From Puffinus mauretanicus (taxonomy: Eukaryota > Chordata > Aves > Procellariiformes > Procellariidae), in assembly GCA_023333565.1 (NCBI GenBank), contig JAJKFH010003493.1:744001-808000 (forward strand): 64,000 nt of DNA, given 5' to 3'. Positions within the stretch are counted from its first letter, which is position 1. Every line of letters starts with the position of its first letter. Made by a program: the position numbers and the translations under genes. Below, one piece after another: positions 28,045 through 38,335 of this stretch. The notes beneath the pieces are model-generated. The model was given only the letters and a program-made list of their open reading frames with translations. It made no database searches and was not told the DNA's origin.

Positions 28045-28224
28045 CTTTTTGTCCTCTTTCTCGCCGCCGTGCCGCCGCTCCGGGTGGCCGCTGTCGGCGG
28101 CGGGGGCCGGCTCCGCGGGCTGCCCATCGCGGTGGTGCGGGCGCTGGTGCGGGCAGCCGCCAGACCCCGCCGCCGGGGGGATGGGCTCCGGGCACGGAGA
28201 AACTCCCTTAACATCCATCTCCAT
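28045..28224 (-). CDS. First coding exon of an unidentified gene (60 codons, N-terminus only)
   Basis: On the minus strand an ATG at 28224 opens a 60-codon reading frame that ends exactly at AAG|GTAGGT, a strong splice donor (last exon base 28045, intron GT at 28044-28043), giving a phase-0 intron. The start is supported by an in-frame TAA at 28290-28288 with no ATG between, and by A at -3 and G at +4. A second in-frame ATG lies two codons later. The peptide begins MEMDVKGVSPCPEPIPP, continues as a Pro/Ala/Gly/His-rich, probably disordered segment, and ends in the charged stretch GGEKEDKK. It has no signal peptide or membrane segment. The reading frame continues open past the donor to 27397, but that part is Arg/Ala/Gly/Pro-rich low-complexity translation of the CpG island and is most likely intron. 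No other exon was recognised in the 28 kb downstream, so intron 1 would be very long. I do not recognise the family and assign no function. The same DNA is also open on the plus strand, which lowers certainty. Confidence 0.55.
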
Positions 28225-28292
28225 CTTCCAGTTCACTGTATTGCGAGACAAAAGCAGGCAAACACTTTCCACCTCCCCGCGTCTTTCTTACG

Positions 28293-28373
28293 CTTTCCCT
28301 TCTCTCTCTTTTCTTTTTTCCCTTCTTTCTTTCCTTTTTTTTCCCCCTTCCTTCCTTCCTTTTCTCCCCCCTC
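28293..28373 (+). repeat. 81-base uninterrupted polypyrimidine tract
   Basis: Every base from 28293 to 28373 on the plus strand is C or T, with CCTT and TTTC runs; the minus strand is therefore all purine. It lies about 70-150 bases upstream of the proposed ATG on the minus strand. Tracts of this length can form triplex (H-DNA) or R-loop structures. Partial mirror symmetry is visible but not perfect. Confidence 0.9.
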
Positions 28374-28392
28374 AGGAGGCCGTGACACGCAT
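28372..28392 (-). other. Possible short upstream ORF in the 5' leader
   Basis: Reading toward the 28224 start on the minus strand, the nearest upstream ATG found is at 28392. It is followed by five sense codons and TGA (28374-28372). If transcription starts beyond 28392, this six-codon upstream ORF would lie 147 bases before the main start and could reduce its translation. It depends entirely on where the transcription start lies. Confidence 0.3.
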
Positions 28393-28462
28393 GGCTCTGG
28401 CCGCCGCTGCTGCACCGATCCGGCGGCTGCAATTCTCCCCTAGATCCTCCAGACTTTTGTAT

Positions 28463-28467
<5 letters not shown>

Positions 28468-28497
<30 letters not shown>
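28468..28497 (+). repeat. (GT)15 microsatellite
   Basis: Thirty bases of uninterrupted GT dinucleotides. The tract is likely to vary in length between individuals and is Z-DNA-prone. It lies in the flank of the CpG island. Confidence 0.95.
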
Positions 28498-28502
<5 letters not shown>

Positions 28503-28505
28503 TGA

Positions 28506-28535
28506 GTGTGTGTGCGTGTGCGTGTGCGCGCGTGT
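28506..28535 (+). repeat. Alternating GT/GC (Z-DNA-prone) tract
   Basis: Strictly alternating purine-pyrimidine sequence of GT and GC steps, including a GCGCGCGT core. It is separated from the (GT)15 tract by eight bases. GC steps make left-handed DNA more favourable than pure GT. Confidence 0.85.
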
Positions 28536-28727
28536 CCTTGGTGCGGTGGCCTTCAATCGCCCCGAAACAGCAAACGCTAACTAAGCAGATCTCTCGCCAC
28601 GAAGATCAACTCCCGGCCCCAGCCTAATTGTGGTGGTTATTTACTTTACGCTATCTATGTCCCAGGCCCGGACAAGCCCTTCTGGCTGCAGCCCTTTGAA
28701 CAAAGTTAACTGGAGGGAGGCGAGCCC

Positions 28728-28750
28728 GGGGAGGGGGTGGGGGCGAGGGG
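28728..28750 (+). other. G-quadruplex-type motif, plus strand
   Basis: Four G runs of three or more (28728-28731, 28733-28737, 28739-28743, 28747-28750) separated by loops of one to three bases, which meets the usual G4 pattern. It lies beyond the CpG island on the upstream side of the minus-strand exon. Confidence 0.8.
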
Positions 28751-28813
28751 AAACCACCGGGGTTTAACACGGGGGAACTGACAATAACCCGGTAATGTCA
28801 AGTAAAAGTTAAA

Positions 28814-28846
28814 CCTCCCCCTTCCTCCCCTCCCCCTCCCCTCTCC
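28814..28846 (-). other. C-rich tract, G-quadruplex-type on the minus strand
   Basis: On the plus strand this is a run of CCCC and CCCCC blocks separated by one to three T or TC bases; the minus strand carries the matching G runs. It is a second candidate G4, on the strand opposite to the one at 28728, about 60 bases away. Confidence 0.75.
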
Positions 28847-30699
28847 ACATCCCAGGCAAGCGCAATACAGCAAAGCAAAACAAGCGATTTCAGACCTGTG
28901 CAAGGTGCTGGTGGCGAGAAGAGATGAGCATTTACCCGATTGTTGCTTTTATTTTATTTCCCCCCGGCCTCCCCCCCAGCACCACCCGCTATTGCAAATG
29001 TGGGCTCCTTGATGTTAATCTCCTCTCCGTGGTCTGAGAGTATGCGTGTGACTGGAGCTCCCTCTCTCTCAGGCTGCCAGCGCCACGCAGCATTGCACAA
29101 GGAGAACTGGAGTAAGGAGAAAAACAAGAGCAAATCCAGGCTGGAAATCTAAATCAGTACCAGCCACCGGCTCTCCGATTTTATCAACACAAATACAAGA
29201 CGAGAAAGGGAAAAAAATCGCGTGTAAGTTGCTGAATCAGTCGTGTCTGCAGTGCACACGCGATTATTTTACTCCTCACGTTAGCTTCCTTCTCAGATTG
29301 AAGTTAGATATGGTGGGGGAAAATGCAATCTCATTAGGAGTGTTTTATACCAGAAGAATTTCCTTAGTTGCACCGGAGCCAAGCCAACTCTTCAGCTATT
29401 CCCCTTTTCATTTTCAAGAGATGAATGGCGAACGTAGACCCGATCGTTCTTAAATCAGGACACCATCAGGTGACCAGTCTGTACTTCTAAATATAACACC
29501 ACATTGTCCTGAGGAGCAGCTGCTTTGAAAGTTAACTGGGAACATCTACTGAGAGCCTGCAGTGTCAAGAGACATATCTGATCTATACCTGATCTGTCTG
29601 AGGCATATACTGACCTCGCCAATAGCAACTACCCGCTCCGCAGATATACAGGGCCACATCCTCCGGAGCTGGTCTACTTTACACCAGGAGAGAACCTGTC
29701 CCAGGGTATTTTGGGAAGTGGGTGACTATCAGGTATTACACGATGCCCTTTTATTGCTCGCCTTGGGTTCCGTTATTCCCCAACAGGATTGTTACTGTGG
29801 GAACCTGAACAGACCTTATTGCAACCATATGTTTGGACAAAGGGCAAGGGCTAATCTTGCAATAGACAAAAGAAAAGTCTTCGTCACACACCAAAGCTGT
29901 ATTTTTAAAATACACATCTCTAAAGATCCTTTAGTATTATTCCCAAAGCATGTCAAGTTTTGCAGGCCCTGCCGTCTTCCCAGATTGGTGCAAATAAGGA
30001 GCATTTCTACTGAAACTATCAGCATCAATGTTTAAAATTGAGGTAAATAATAAGACAATCAAGCCCTGAATATTAAAGTCTATAATCAAATACTTTAGAC
30101 TACTTACAATCATTTACTTATAATCATTTAAATACAGTCTATATTTTGGGGTGGAAGGATTTAAACATTCCAGATACTCACATAGTTTTAGCCTCATGGG
30201 CAAAAAGCAGTACTAACTGCAGGCAGGCACTTTTGGGGGCATCTGTTTGCATAGCCACTATGGCCGCAGAACACATACAGAGGTGGACTTTGCTGCAGAA
30301 TTGCCCAGAGCGAAGCAATAAGCCCATGTAGATGACAAGCCACCCCCCTATCAGTCCGCCTGTGCAGTCACCACCTCCCTCCACACAAACAAAGCAGACA
30401 GGGAACAAAATTCTGTGCTCAAGAGCTTTTCCAGTTTGGGTCAAAGTACTTCCAGTATCACAGGTTGGAAAATGGCAAGATAAAAGTGAAAACAAAAATA
30501 TCGTTCATTCAGGTGCTGGAGCGCACACTTGCAAAATTACACAGAAACCTTCCCGTGGTGGGTAATATTAAACAATGCTGTTAGAAAATAACAATTCCCA
30601 ATCTATCATCTCCAGATCTGTAAAGTAAAATTCAAAGCAAAATCAAACCATCTAAAAATAGAGAAAAGCTAACCCAAATACAAACATTTCACCACATGC

Positions 30700-30930
30700 T
30701 CTGAAGCTTACTGGAGCTGGACGTTGGCAGAGAACCAAGGAAAACTAATTCCAGAGGTGGGGGCCCTTGACTCAGAAAGCTCTGCTCCTAATCCTAGAGA
30801 GTTTAACCCCCAAACCCAATAGAAACTTCTTAGGTGGTTTGAGTGAACATGATCATACACAAGAAGAGAAGGGCAGGCCCTAGACTATATGAAAGTCAGT
30901 ACAAAGATTTGTACTTGGCTGCTGAATCTC
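30700..30930 (+). mobile_element. Possible ancient interspersed repeat, family uncertain
   Basis: GGGGGCCCTTGACTCAGAAA, GCTCTGCTCCTAATCC and GGCAGGCCCTAGACTATATGA, then TACAAAGATTTGTACTTGGC, appear in the same order as in an old repeat remembered from reptile genomes. Similarity is weak. Confidence 0.3.
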
Positions 30931-32319
30931 AAATTTCCCTTTCTTTCTTTTCTCTCCTTTCCCCCATCTTTCCTTTTGTGCAAAAGATTTATAATACTAT
31001 TGCAAAAATAAAATTATTACAAATAATTCATCACAATAGTGTGCTCCCAGTTGTTCTTTGCACAAACCAGGTTTCTGCCCGGCTGCTGTTACTCAATGGA
31101 TTTCAAGAGAATCCTAAGTAGAACATACTTTGTTAGGCTAAGGTAAAGGTCTGAATAATCATCGCAAATTTCTGTGAGAGAAATAATGGTCTTCAGGCCA
31201 AACATACTTTGAGATACAAACAGTAACCACAAATCTAGGAGCACTAACAAGTTGGACAGGAAAACGAAATCTGAACCAGCAGGCTGAGGAAGTAAGAAAT
31301 ATGACCTCCTTCCAGTCTCCTAAGTGGTCCTTCTGACAAGTATCGGGTTCCTCAGGTCCAAGCAGAAACATGTGAGCTTTTACTCCAAATTATTTTTGGT
31401 AAGCACTGAGAGAAGAGTGGGACTACAGTCTGTAATAATGCAACAAGCCACAGAGCTGAACAGTTGATCAGTATTGCGTAATGAAAAGTTTTCGGTACCT
31501 TCAACTAACTTGGTACATACGTCGAACTCAAAACGTAAGTCCACAGAATAGTATTTGCAGCTGAGGTGGAAGAATGGCGAGCCAGAATCCTGTATCACCT
31601 GGCAACTGTCTTGGAAGACAATGCATTGAGAAGCAGAAACCACGGAGTCTCACTGGAGGGCAAGTCAATCCACACAAGGAAGGCCATGTTCGTAAGAAAA
31701 CAACATTGTGTTGAATGCTTTCCAGATGTGCTGACAGATCGAAAAAAATTAGCATGGATCCTTCACTCATGCTCACTGTGGTAAAACAGCATATGATTTA
31801 GCTTCTATACAGAGTAATAAAGTACATTACTGAATACGGACTGTCTATTACCATACACAACATGCATTAAGAATTTCTGAGCCCAGATCTATTGTTCATT
31901 TTCCAAGAGAAATGGCATTAAAATATTGCTGGTGAAATCAATGCTACAACTTATTAACACACGCTCCCTGCTCCTGCATATTTTGCATTTGTGGGTTGTG
32001 CTGTAAAACAGGTGTAGGTGACTAAATAGGTTCCAGAGGCACTGACATTCTAAAATGCAAAAGGAAAACCTTTCAGGACCAACTGCATTCTTCGTGTCTC
32101 AAAAAATTAAAATTAGGGAGTGATGAGACTATGAATTTAATTACAGGCCAAGTATGGGAACAATTTGATGGAAAGGGTCAAAGATTTCTTCTTGTAGAAA
32201 ACAGTGTCATTTTTGCATTCTTATTCTTGGTTATGATCAGATAATAGTACAACATACTGTGCAAGCCACATAGCAGGGGAATCCTCCGTAGTTCTAATTA
32301 ATAAGGCTAGAAATAGTGG

Positions 32320-32400
32320 GAAGACATACACAAATTGAATGATTTGCCTAAGATCATAAAGTAGTTCAGTGGCAGATTAAACAGAACATTTATGCCCCTT
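32320..32400 (-). mobile_element. MIR-type SINE relic, antisense
   Basis: GAATGATTTGCCTAAGATCA followed by TAAAGTAGTTCAGTGGCAGA is the complement of the MIR segment TCTGCCACT, then TGTGTGACCTTGGGCAAGTC. Only the core is recognisable. Confidence 0.55.
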
Positions 32401-35400
32401 CCATGGTCTCTTCTTTCGGTCATTTGTTTCATTTAGCAATTTGTCACTTCTTCTTATGAATAGTTTAAAGATAACTGCTCAGAAACTGAGTCATTTATTA
32501 ATGTTTACTTACATAGCAATTCTTGTTCAAAGATATTTTCAGGTCTTTCTTAAGCACATTTATATTTTTGTTAATGTGGATAAACTGAAGATGTTGCATG
32601 TCAAATGTACAAAAATGGCAATTACAAGTTAGCAGGATATATGCGATCTTTATAAAAACACAGCTATCATTGTATGAGAGACGCAGCATTCGGCTTTCTG
32701 CTGCCTCACATTATCTGTTGGTCCCGGATTCACCTACCCGCTGCATTCAACATTTGAATAATTTTGACCTTTTACCACCCTTAGACAATTCAAATCAAAG
32801 GTTTCCTGTTGTCAGCGCAAGCTCCTTGGGGCCTCACTCAACACTATATCTGTCAACTTGCATTCTAGGCTATTTCATTTCTTGCTTGAGAGTTGCAAAC
32901 AGAGTTGCTTTCTCATGAAGACTCTGACCTTATCGATAATTCCCTCTGTACTACACATTTCAAAGTGGCTGACACAGATGTTCATTGAGTCATTTTCCCA
33001 CCCATTGATGTCTGCTTCTGTTCTCTAAGGTGCTTTACTGCAAGTATGCAAACATCCAGTAACCTGGGGGCTCCTGTAACTTTGGAGATCTATCTATGCA
33101 GGTATTTTCTGTCTGAGAAAGTCTATAATTGTATATGCACAATAAATGCTATCCTAGAAGAATTATGTTGGGATATAAAGACATGCTGTGGATATTCTTC
33201 GAGAGTAAAAGCTATTTGAATTCCACCATTCTCTACACAGTCTGACATGAAAATGGATACATTACAAGCTGCATTTTCAAAAGCATTTTGTCTTCTAGCT
33301 TTCCACCCACAATTTTGATAATATCAGTTCTCCCCTGCATTGTAACATTTTTGCTCACAAGTACTGAAACCACAAAGAATGGCTGCACAACTCAAGCCTT
33401 GAGTGACATTTTTTGAGCCTTTTAAAGACTTATCTCCATTCCTCTTTTGGAAAAAAAAAAAACCTCCTGTAACCCTTGGGAGGTCTCCTGAGCCCCTACA
33501 GCTCCTTTTCTAGAAAGCCATCAAAATAGAATTGATAGACTTCATGACTTTTAAACATGAACATAGCTCCTCGCAGTTTATATTCTACATAACTGACAAA
33601 CAGAACTACTCTGGCCATAGCCAGAGCTTCATCCTTCCTTGCTCAAAATATTGCAAAGACAGCAATGGCCATGCAGACCCTACACTCACTTTCCAAAGCA
33701 GTGTCATGCTTTGAGCACATATCTATTCTGCAGGGTGTATGGAAGGCTTTATTCTCCTCAAAATTGCTGTGCGAGGTGGAAGAAGAAGCAGCTATTTCTG
33801 CTGACTTTTCTGAGAGTTGGCCTGGGCTCATAGTTAGTCAAGACATCACTGGGTGGGACAGAAGGCCTACCCTACCAGACTCAAAGAAAGGAAATGCAGC
33901 TCTGAGCCAAATGGGCGGGCAGCACAGCCACACAGACATTTGTTTCACACGATCTGAAAACATCTGAATTTCACTGGGTGATGCTGCAGTCTTCTCAGTT
34001 CCTGTGGTAAGCCTGGATCTGTGCCAAATTGAAAAATTTGACCTAGTTTTCATTTTTTTGGAAAGAAAAACTGAGTTCCACTGAGTTCACTTAACTTAGA
34101 AAATGGGGAAAAAAGTAATTTCTCATAATAATCATTTGTTAGAAACAAACAAACAAAAGCGAGATGCATTAAAACAAGGGAAAAAGAATTGGTCTATATT
34201 ATTTCTTAATGGATGCCAAATCTTCATTGCCAGAGATTAAACTTTCAGGAGCAGACAAAGGCATGAGAATGCTCTACAAGGGATACAACATCTCCAGTGG
34301 CAGCCAAGGGTCAGCGTGCAAGGACTGGTCCACTGAAGTTCAGAGTCCCACTAACAGGGAGAGACAGAGACGACAAGAATATGCAGGGGTTTAGCCCTCG
34401 GGCATTTCTGCTTCACCAGCTGACCTGAAGCCCACACAGAGCACGCAGCTCTGCTGTATGAAGTACAGAGGAGATTTGTGTAGGAACTAGTGCAGGTCTT
34501 AGGAACACTAACTCCTGTCCAATTTTCCATGCTATGGAGTGTTCCTACATGCCTTTATTTCTGATATGCCCAGTGGGCTCCTAGAGAAACATCCTCAGAG
34601 CTGGAACGTGCCATGGGGTAAGGAGAATGCCCAGAACAGTTAGGTGTCTAGCTCCACTGATCCCTTTCTTCCTTGCCTTTTTTTTTTTTTTGCTCTCCCA
34701 ATCTCTTCTCACTGTTTCTGTCCCTTGTAGTAGAGAGAAGCATAAGGGCTCAATGCGTTAACAGCATCTTCTTTTCTTTGTAGCAGAGTGCATATATACA
34801 TATGCAAATACAGTTTTGAGCTGGGATGATGGGTTTTGTTTAAAACTGTCAAAACTGAAGTCTGGAGAATTTTCTTGATGATGAAAATAGACAAGTAATC
34901 CATTTGGTGGTATCTGTGTAAACAATATGCACAAAACCACTTTCTTAAAACGTTTCTGCTTTTAATTTTTAAATTAATGCATACTGCTCAATTTGACTAC
35001 TTCTTCCAACTTCTGCTAACTCTGCGCCTGCTGATATACGCCCCATTCTCTCCTTGTTCCTTCTGCAAATTGGAAATACATTTAAATTCACCAAATTTCT
35101 TAGAGTAAAAAAAAAAAAGTGTTAAGCATATATTAAAGAAACAAAGTATGTTTAAGCATAAATAAGACCAAACACAATTCATCACATCTTAAAACTAAAA
35201 ATTGATAACAATGTACATTACCAATTACTCTTCTATTCAACTGCTGGGACTTGAGTTTAGGGTTTTAGTTTTGTCCACTATATTCAGGTCTTAATCTGCA
35301 ACTGGCTGAATCCAGTGAGTCAGAGTGTGTGTATATAAACAGTACAGTCTTCATCACTTTAATTAATCTTTAGGAAAGAGTCTGACTTTGCTGTCTTTGC

Positions 35401-35924
35401 CTAGGATAAACCTGTTTTAAGGTCAATACTACAACTACAAGGTGGAATGAAGGACGGGGCTTCGAAGGAGGAACACAAAATCCTGAACTTTCCCTTTCCA
35501 AAATAATTTTAAATTCCAGAAATAATTTCAAGCGCACCTTGGAACTAGCAATGTCTCCTTAATTGTAAAGGCCACATTTTCACTATTTCTGCTTTTGCAG
35601 GATGCTATAGGAGAAAAAACTAGTAAAAATTTTAAATAAACATTTGCTGAGTAGGATATCATACATTTTCCAAAAGCAACATAAGAACCTTGTTTTTGTT
35701 TAATTTTTCTACCCACAATCGTAGAGTTAAAAACAGACATTTGAACAACTGAGTATGAAGCAAATTAATGAGGATATATGAGAAGACTATAAGATGCAAA
35801 AACCTAGGAAACTGATGAAAGTGGAAAAACCTGCAAACAGTTTTCTGACTTTGCATGGCAAACTCAAGAGAGATGAAAGATGAATGCATCAAAAAGAACA
35901 TCCTTTTGTTCCTTGAAAGAATAG

Positions 35925-36045
35925 GTTATTGTCTACTTGTATTTCTTGGACACCATCACTGGTACTGCACTTACAAAAAACAATGGAAAACACGTCCCTG
36001 CCCCAAGGAGCGTACAATCGAAAAGCCAATGGAAAGATGTCCAGT
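35925..36045 (+). mobile_element. Ancient amniote SINE-like repeat relic
   Basis: Contains CACGTCCCTGCCCCAAGGAG followed by CGTACAATCGAAAAG. This matches the remembered old amniote repeat in which a TGTACAAACAC block is followed by GTCCCTGCCCCAAAGAGCTTACAATCTAA. I cannot name the family with certainty; MIR- or L2-related is likely. Confidence 0.5.
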
Positions 36046-38249
36046 AATTTCAAAATGAGTAAGATTAGACCCAAAATTAGGCAAATGTACTTTAATGGCA
36101 ATGCCTGCCAGCATATTAGCAATAGTTCAGCAAAAGACAACAGTCAGCCTAACCATTCAAAGATAGATCTTTTGATGACAGATTAAAAATAAGTAGACAT
36201 GGTAATGGATATAAAGAAAATAAACTGAAGTTGCAAGGAAACGTTTTGATTAAAAAGCTGATGTTCTCAGGTCAAATATGCTGTCAACAGGGTATGATGC
36301 TTAAGGTCTCAAAAAGCACTCGGGGCTAAACTTCAACTTTGTGCATGCAAATCACTGGTGTGTGTGGTTGTTTATCACTGTCACTTGTACAAGCAAATGA
36401 TAGAATTTACATCTGTAAAAGCCCATTTGTGCTTAGTTTGTATTCAGTTAGCACATACAGCTGAGGTTTGTATGCATATCTGTATATTTTATCATTTGCT
36501 TGCAGAAAAAGCAGTGCTCAAAATTGTACCTGAGAAATAGATGTCGTATTTGGAAAATCTGGTTCTGAGTAGTACTCAGCAAAAGGAAAAAACCCTAATA
36601 CAATGCTGCAGATAACAATCTAATCTATTGCCAGCAGTGACACCAAAATAAGATAACACAATTTAAGATCAAACAAACAAGATGCCAGACATCATGTAGG
36701 TGTTAGAGTGTGTTTGTCTGTTTCCTTTCTTGTGCTCTTTAATTGACAGCGAAGTAGTTCATAATTTTGACAGTCAATAGGGGTCAGTTAACTTCAGAAA
36801 AGTTACTACTCCTTTGCTACAAGTAGGCACAATTCATAACTCTTAGTACCCTTGTTTGATCCTGCTGTGAAGACTCATGGCACGTCTGTACTTTACAATG
36901 ATGCCAGTCATGTAACCAGAAGTAAAATTCCTGGATCAGGACAGGTGTGAGGCTGAGTTAGTCGGTTAATGTCTCCCTATGCCATCTTCAGCATTGAGCT
37001 AGGTCCTTCACTGAATTCTGCATCAGCACAGTCCCAGCTATCCCAGCCTAATGGATCCCAATGCACTGGGATCCACTGGGCTCTGCCTTTTTGCCTCTAA
37101 AATAGATTATTTCATTATTTATTTGTGTTTGACAATATATTGTAGCAAGAGCTAGAGAAAATCTATTTAGAGTGAATGCTTAGATTCTGAAACACAAGAC
37201 TCAACTGCCAGGGAAAAGAACTGGACTGCTAAGCTGTTCACTGTCCAGTTTAACTCTTGCACTTGCCTCTAAGAGACAATGTTATCCCTCATAAAATAAA
37301 TCACATTCACTCATAGTCTGTGAGCTTATCTGTTCAGCTATTCGTCTCATTTCATATGAACACCAGGAGAACTCTCAGCTGCAGAAAATAGTTGAAGTCA
37401 GAGTCCAACAGCAATCTGAGAGATTGTATTTTTACTTCTTCATCAGCCACTTAATCTATTCTCAACCTCCAAAGGTACTTTCCTTTGATCTACGTGTACC
37501 TACCTCGACTGAAATTTGGTTTCCAGAGTTTAAGCTCTGGCCCTCTGGGAACACTGTGCCAGCATGTGAAACCTGAGTCCTCACATCATTCTATATACAT
37601 GTAAAAGTAGTCAGGATTCAAGCCCTGAGCAGTAATAGCTCTTAAATTACCTTGTGTTCTCATGAAAGTGAGTGCACAGCTGAACATAAGATAAACAGTA
37701 TTCCACCAAAGCAGAATTTAGTGTACTTAAAAATGGAATTCAAGTTTGAGAGCTAGAGGGTATGTCCATGAAGACAGAGCCTACGTGAAGTAGATATAGT
37801 GAATGTTTTCTGGTTTAATGCAAGAGCTTTGTCTGGAAGATACTCAAAGAGCTAAACAGCTATTACTAGAAGTAATAGAGCTGTACATTAATCTGAGCAG
37901 GTCTGGTACTGGGAAAACCCCTATCTTCTTAGAACTAAGCAACAGCAAGATGCTTGCTGTTTCTCGTGGCATTATCACACTGATGTCTCAAAATAACAAA
38001 ACAATTTTGCAGGAAAAAACTATTTAGTGTGCCTTCCATGAAATCAGTTTGCATTTCTATTACTTTCTAATGAGAAACATTACAGTTTACATACTTGGCT
38101 ATATTTGTACAGATTTTATAAGCATGTCAAGTTATCTGTTTTGCTAACCCTACAATAACTGCTCTGGAATAATTATTTGTGTGTTTACTGTATTAGGCAC
38201 TTCTGTCTTTTCTAAAGCAAATTAGAAGAAAATTAGGAATTGACATCCT

Positions 38250-38335
38250 ACATAAGACCAACAGGCTTCCTGCTCCAATACCCTGACAGTGCCCAGTGCC
38301 AAATGCTCTTCAAAGGAAACTAAGTAGGCAAAAGT
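38250..38335 (+). mobile_element. Ancient amniote interspersed repeat relic
   Basis: ACATAAGACC, then TCCAATACCCTGACAGTGCC and CAGTGCCAAATGCTCTTCAA, resembles a common old sauropsid repeat containing CAGTATCCTGTCTCTGACAGTGGCCAATGCCAGGTGC. It is probably from a CR1-related family. The copy is short and diverged. Confidence 0.5.

Larger units (their letters stand above)
27540..28450. promoter_or_regulatory. CpG island
   Basis: This is the only long stretch of the window with dense CpG dinucleotides and very high GC. It has repeated GC-box-like runs (GGGCGGG or its complement near 27757, 27931 and 27955-27975) and CCG/CGG repeats. GC is highest at about 27760-28040, just inside the intron of the minus-strand exon, and tails off toward 28450. 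Islands of this kind usually mark promoters of vertebrate genes, often spanning exon 1 and the start of intron 1. No TATA box is evident. The exact transcription start cannot be placed by eye, and transcription in both directions is possible. Confidence 0.9.
28850..35900. other. Non-coding DNA upstream of the CpG-island gene
   Basis: No supported gene. Two weak ancient repeats are listed separately (30700 and 32320). The frame at 29562-30035 plus (157 codons) starts at GTG and has no recognisable features. An alternative upstream exon could lie in the first kilobase but no splice pair stood out. Confidence 0.55.

Noticed and set aside
27720..28627. Plus-strand frames of 163-222 codons through the CpG island
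   Set aside because: They are shadows of GC-rich DNA and of the pyrimidine and GT tracts (long Ser/Phe/Leu and Cys/Val runs), with no convincing start or splice arrangement.
29562..30035. 157-codon plus-strand frame near the CpG island
   Set aside because: Starts at GTG and shows no domain; proximity to the island alone is not evidence of coding.
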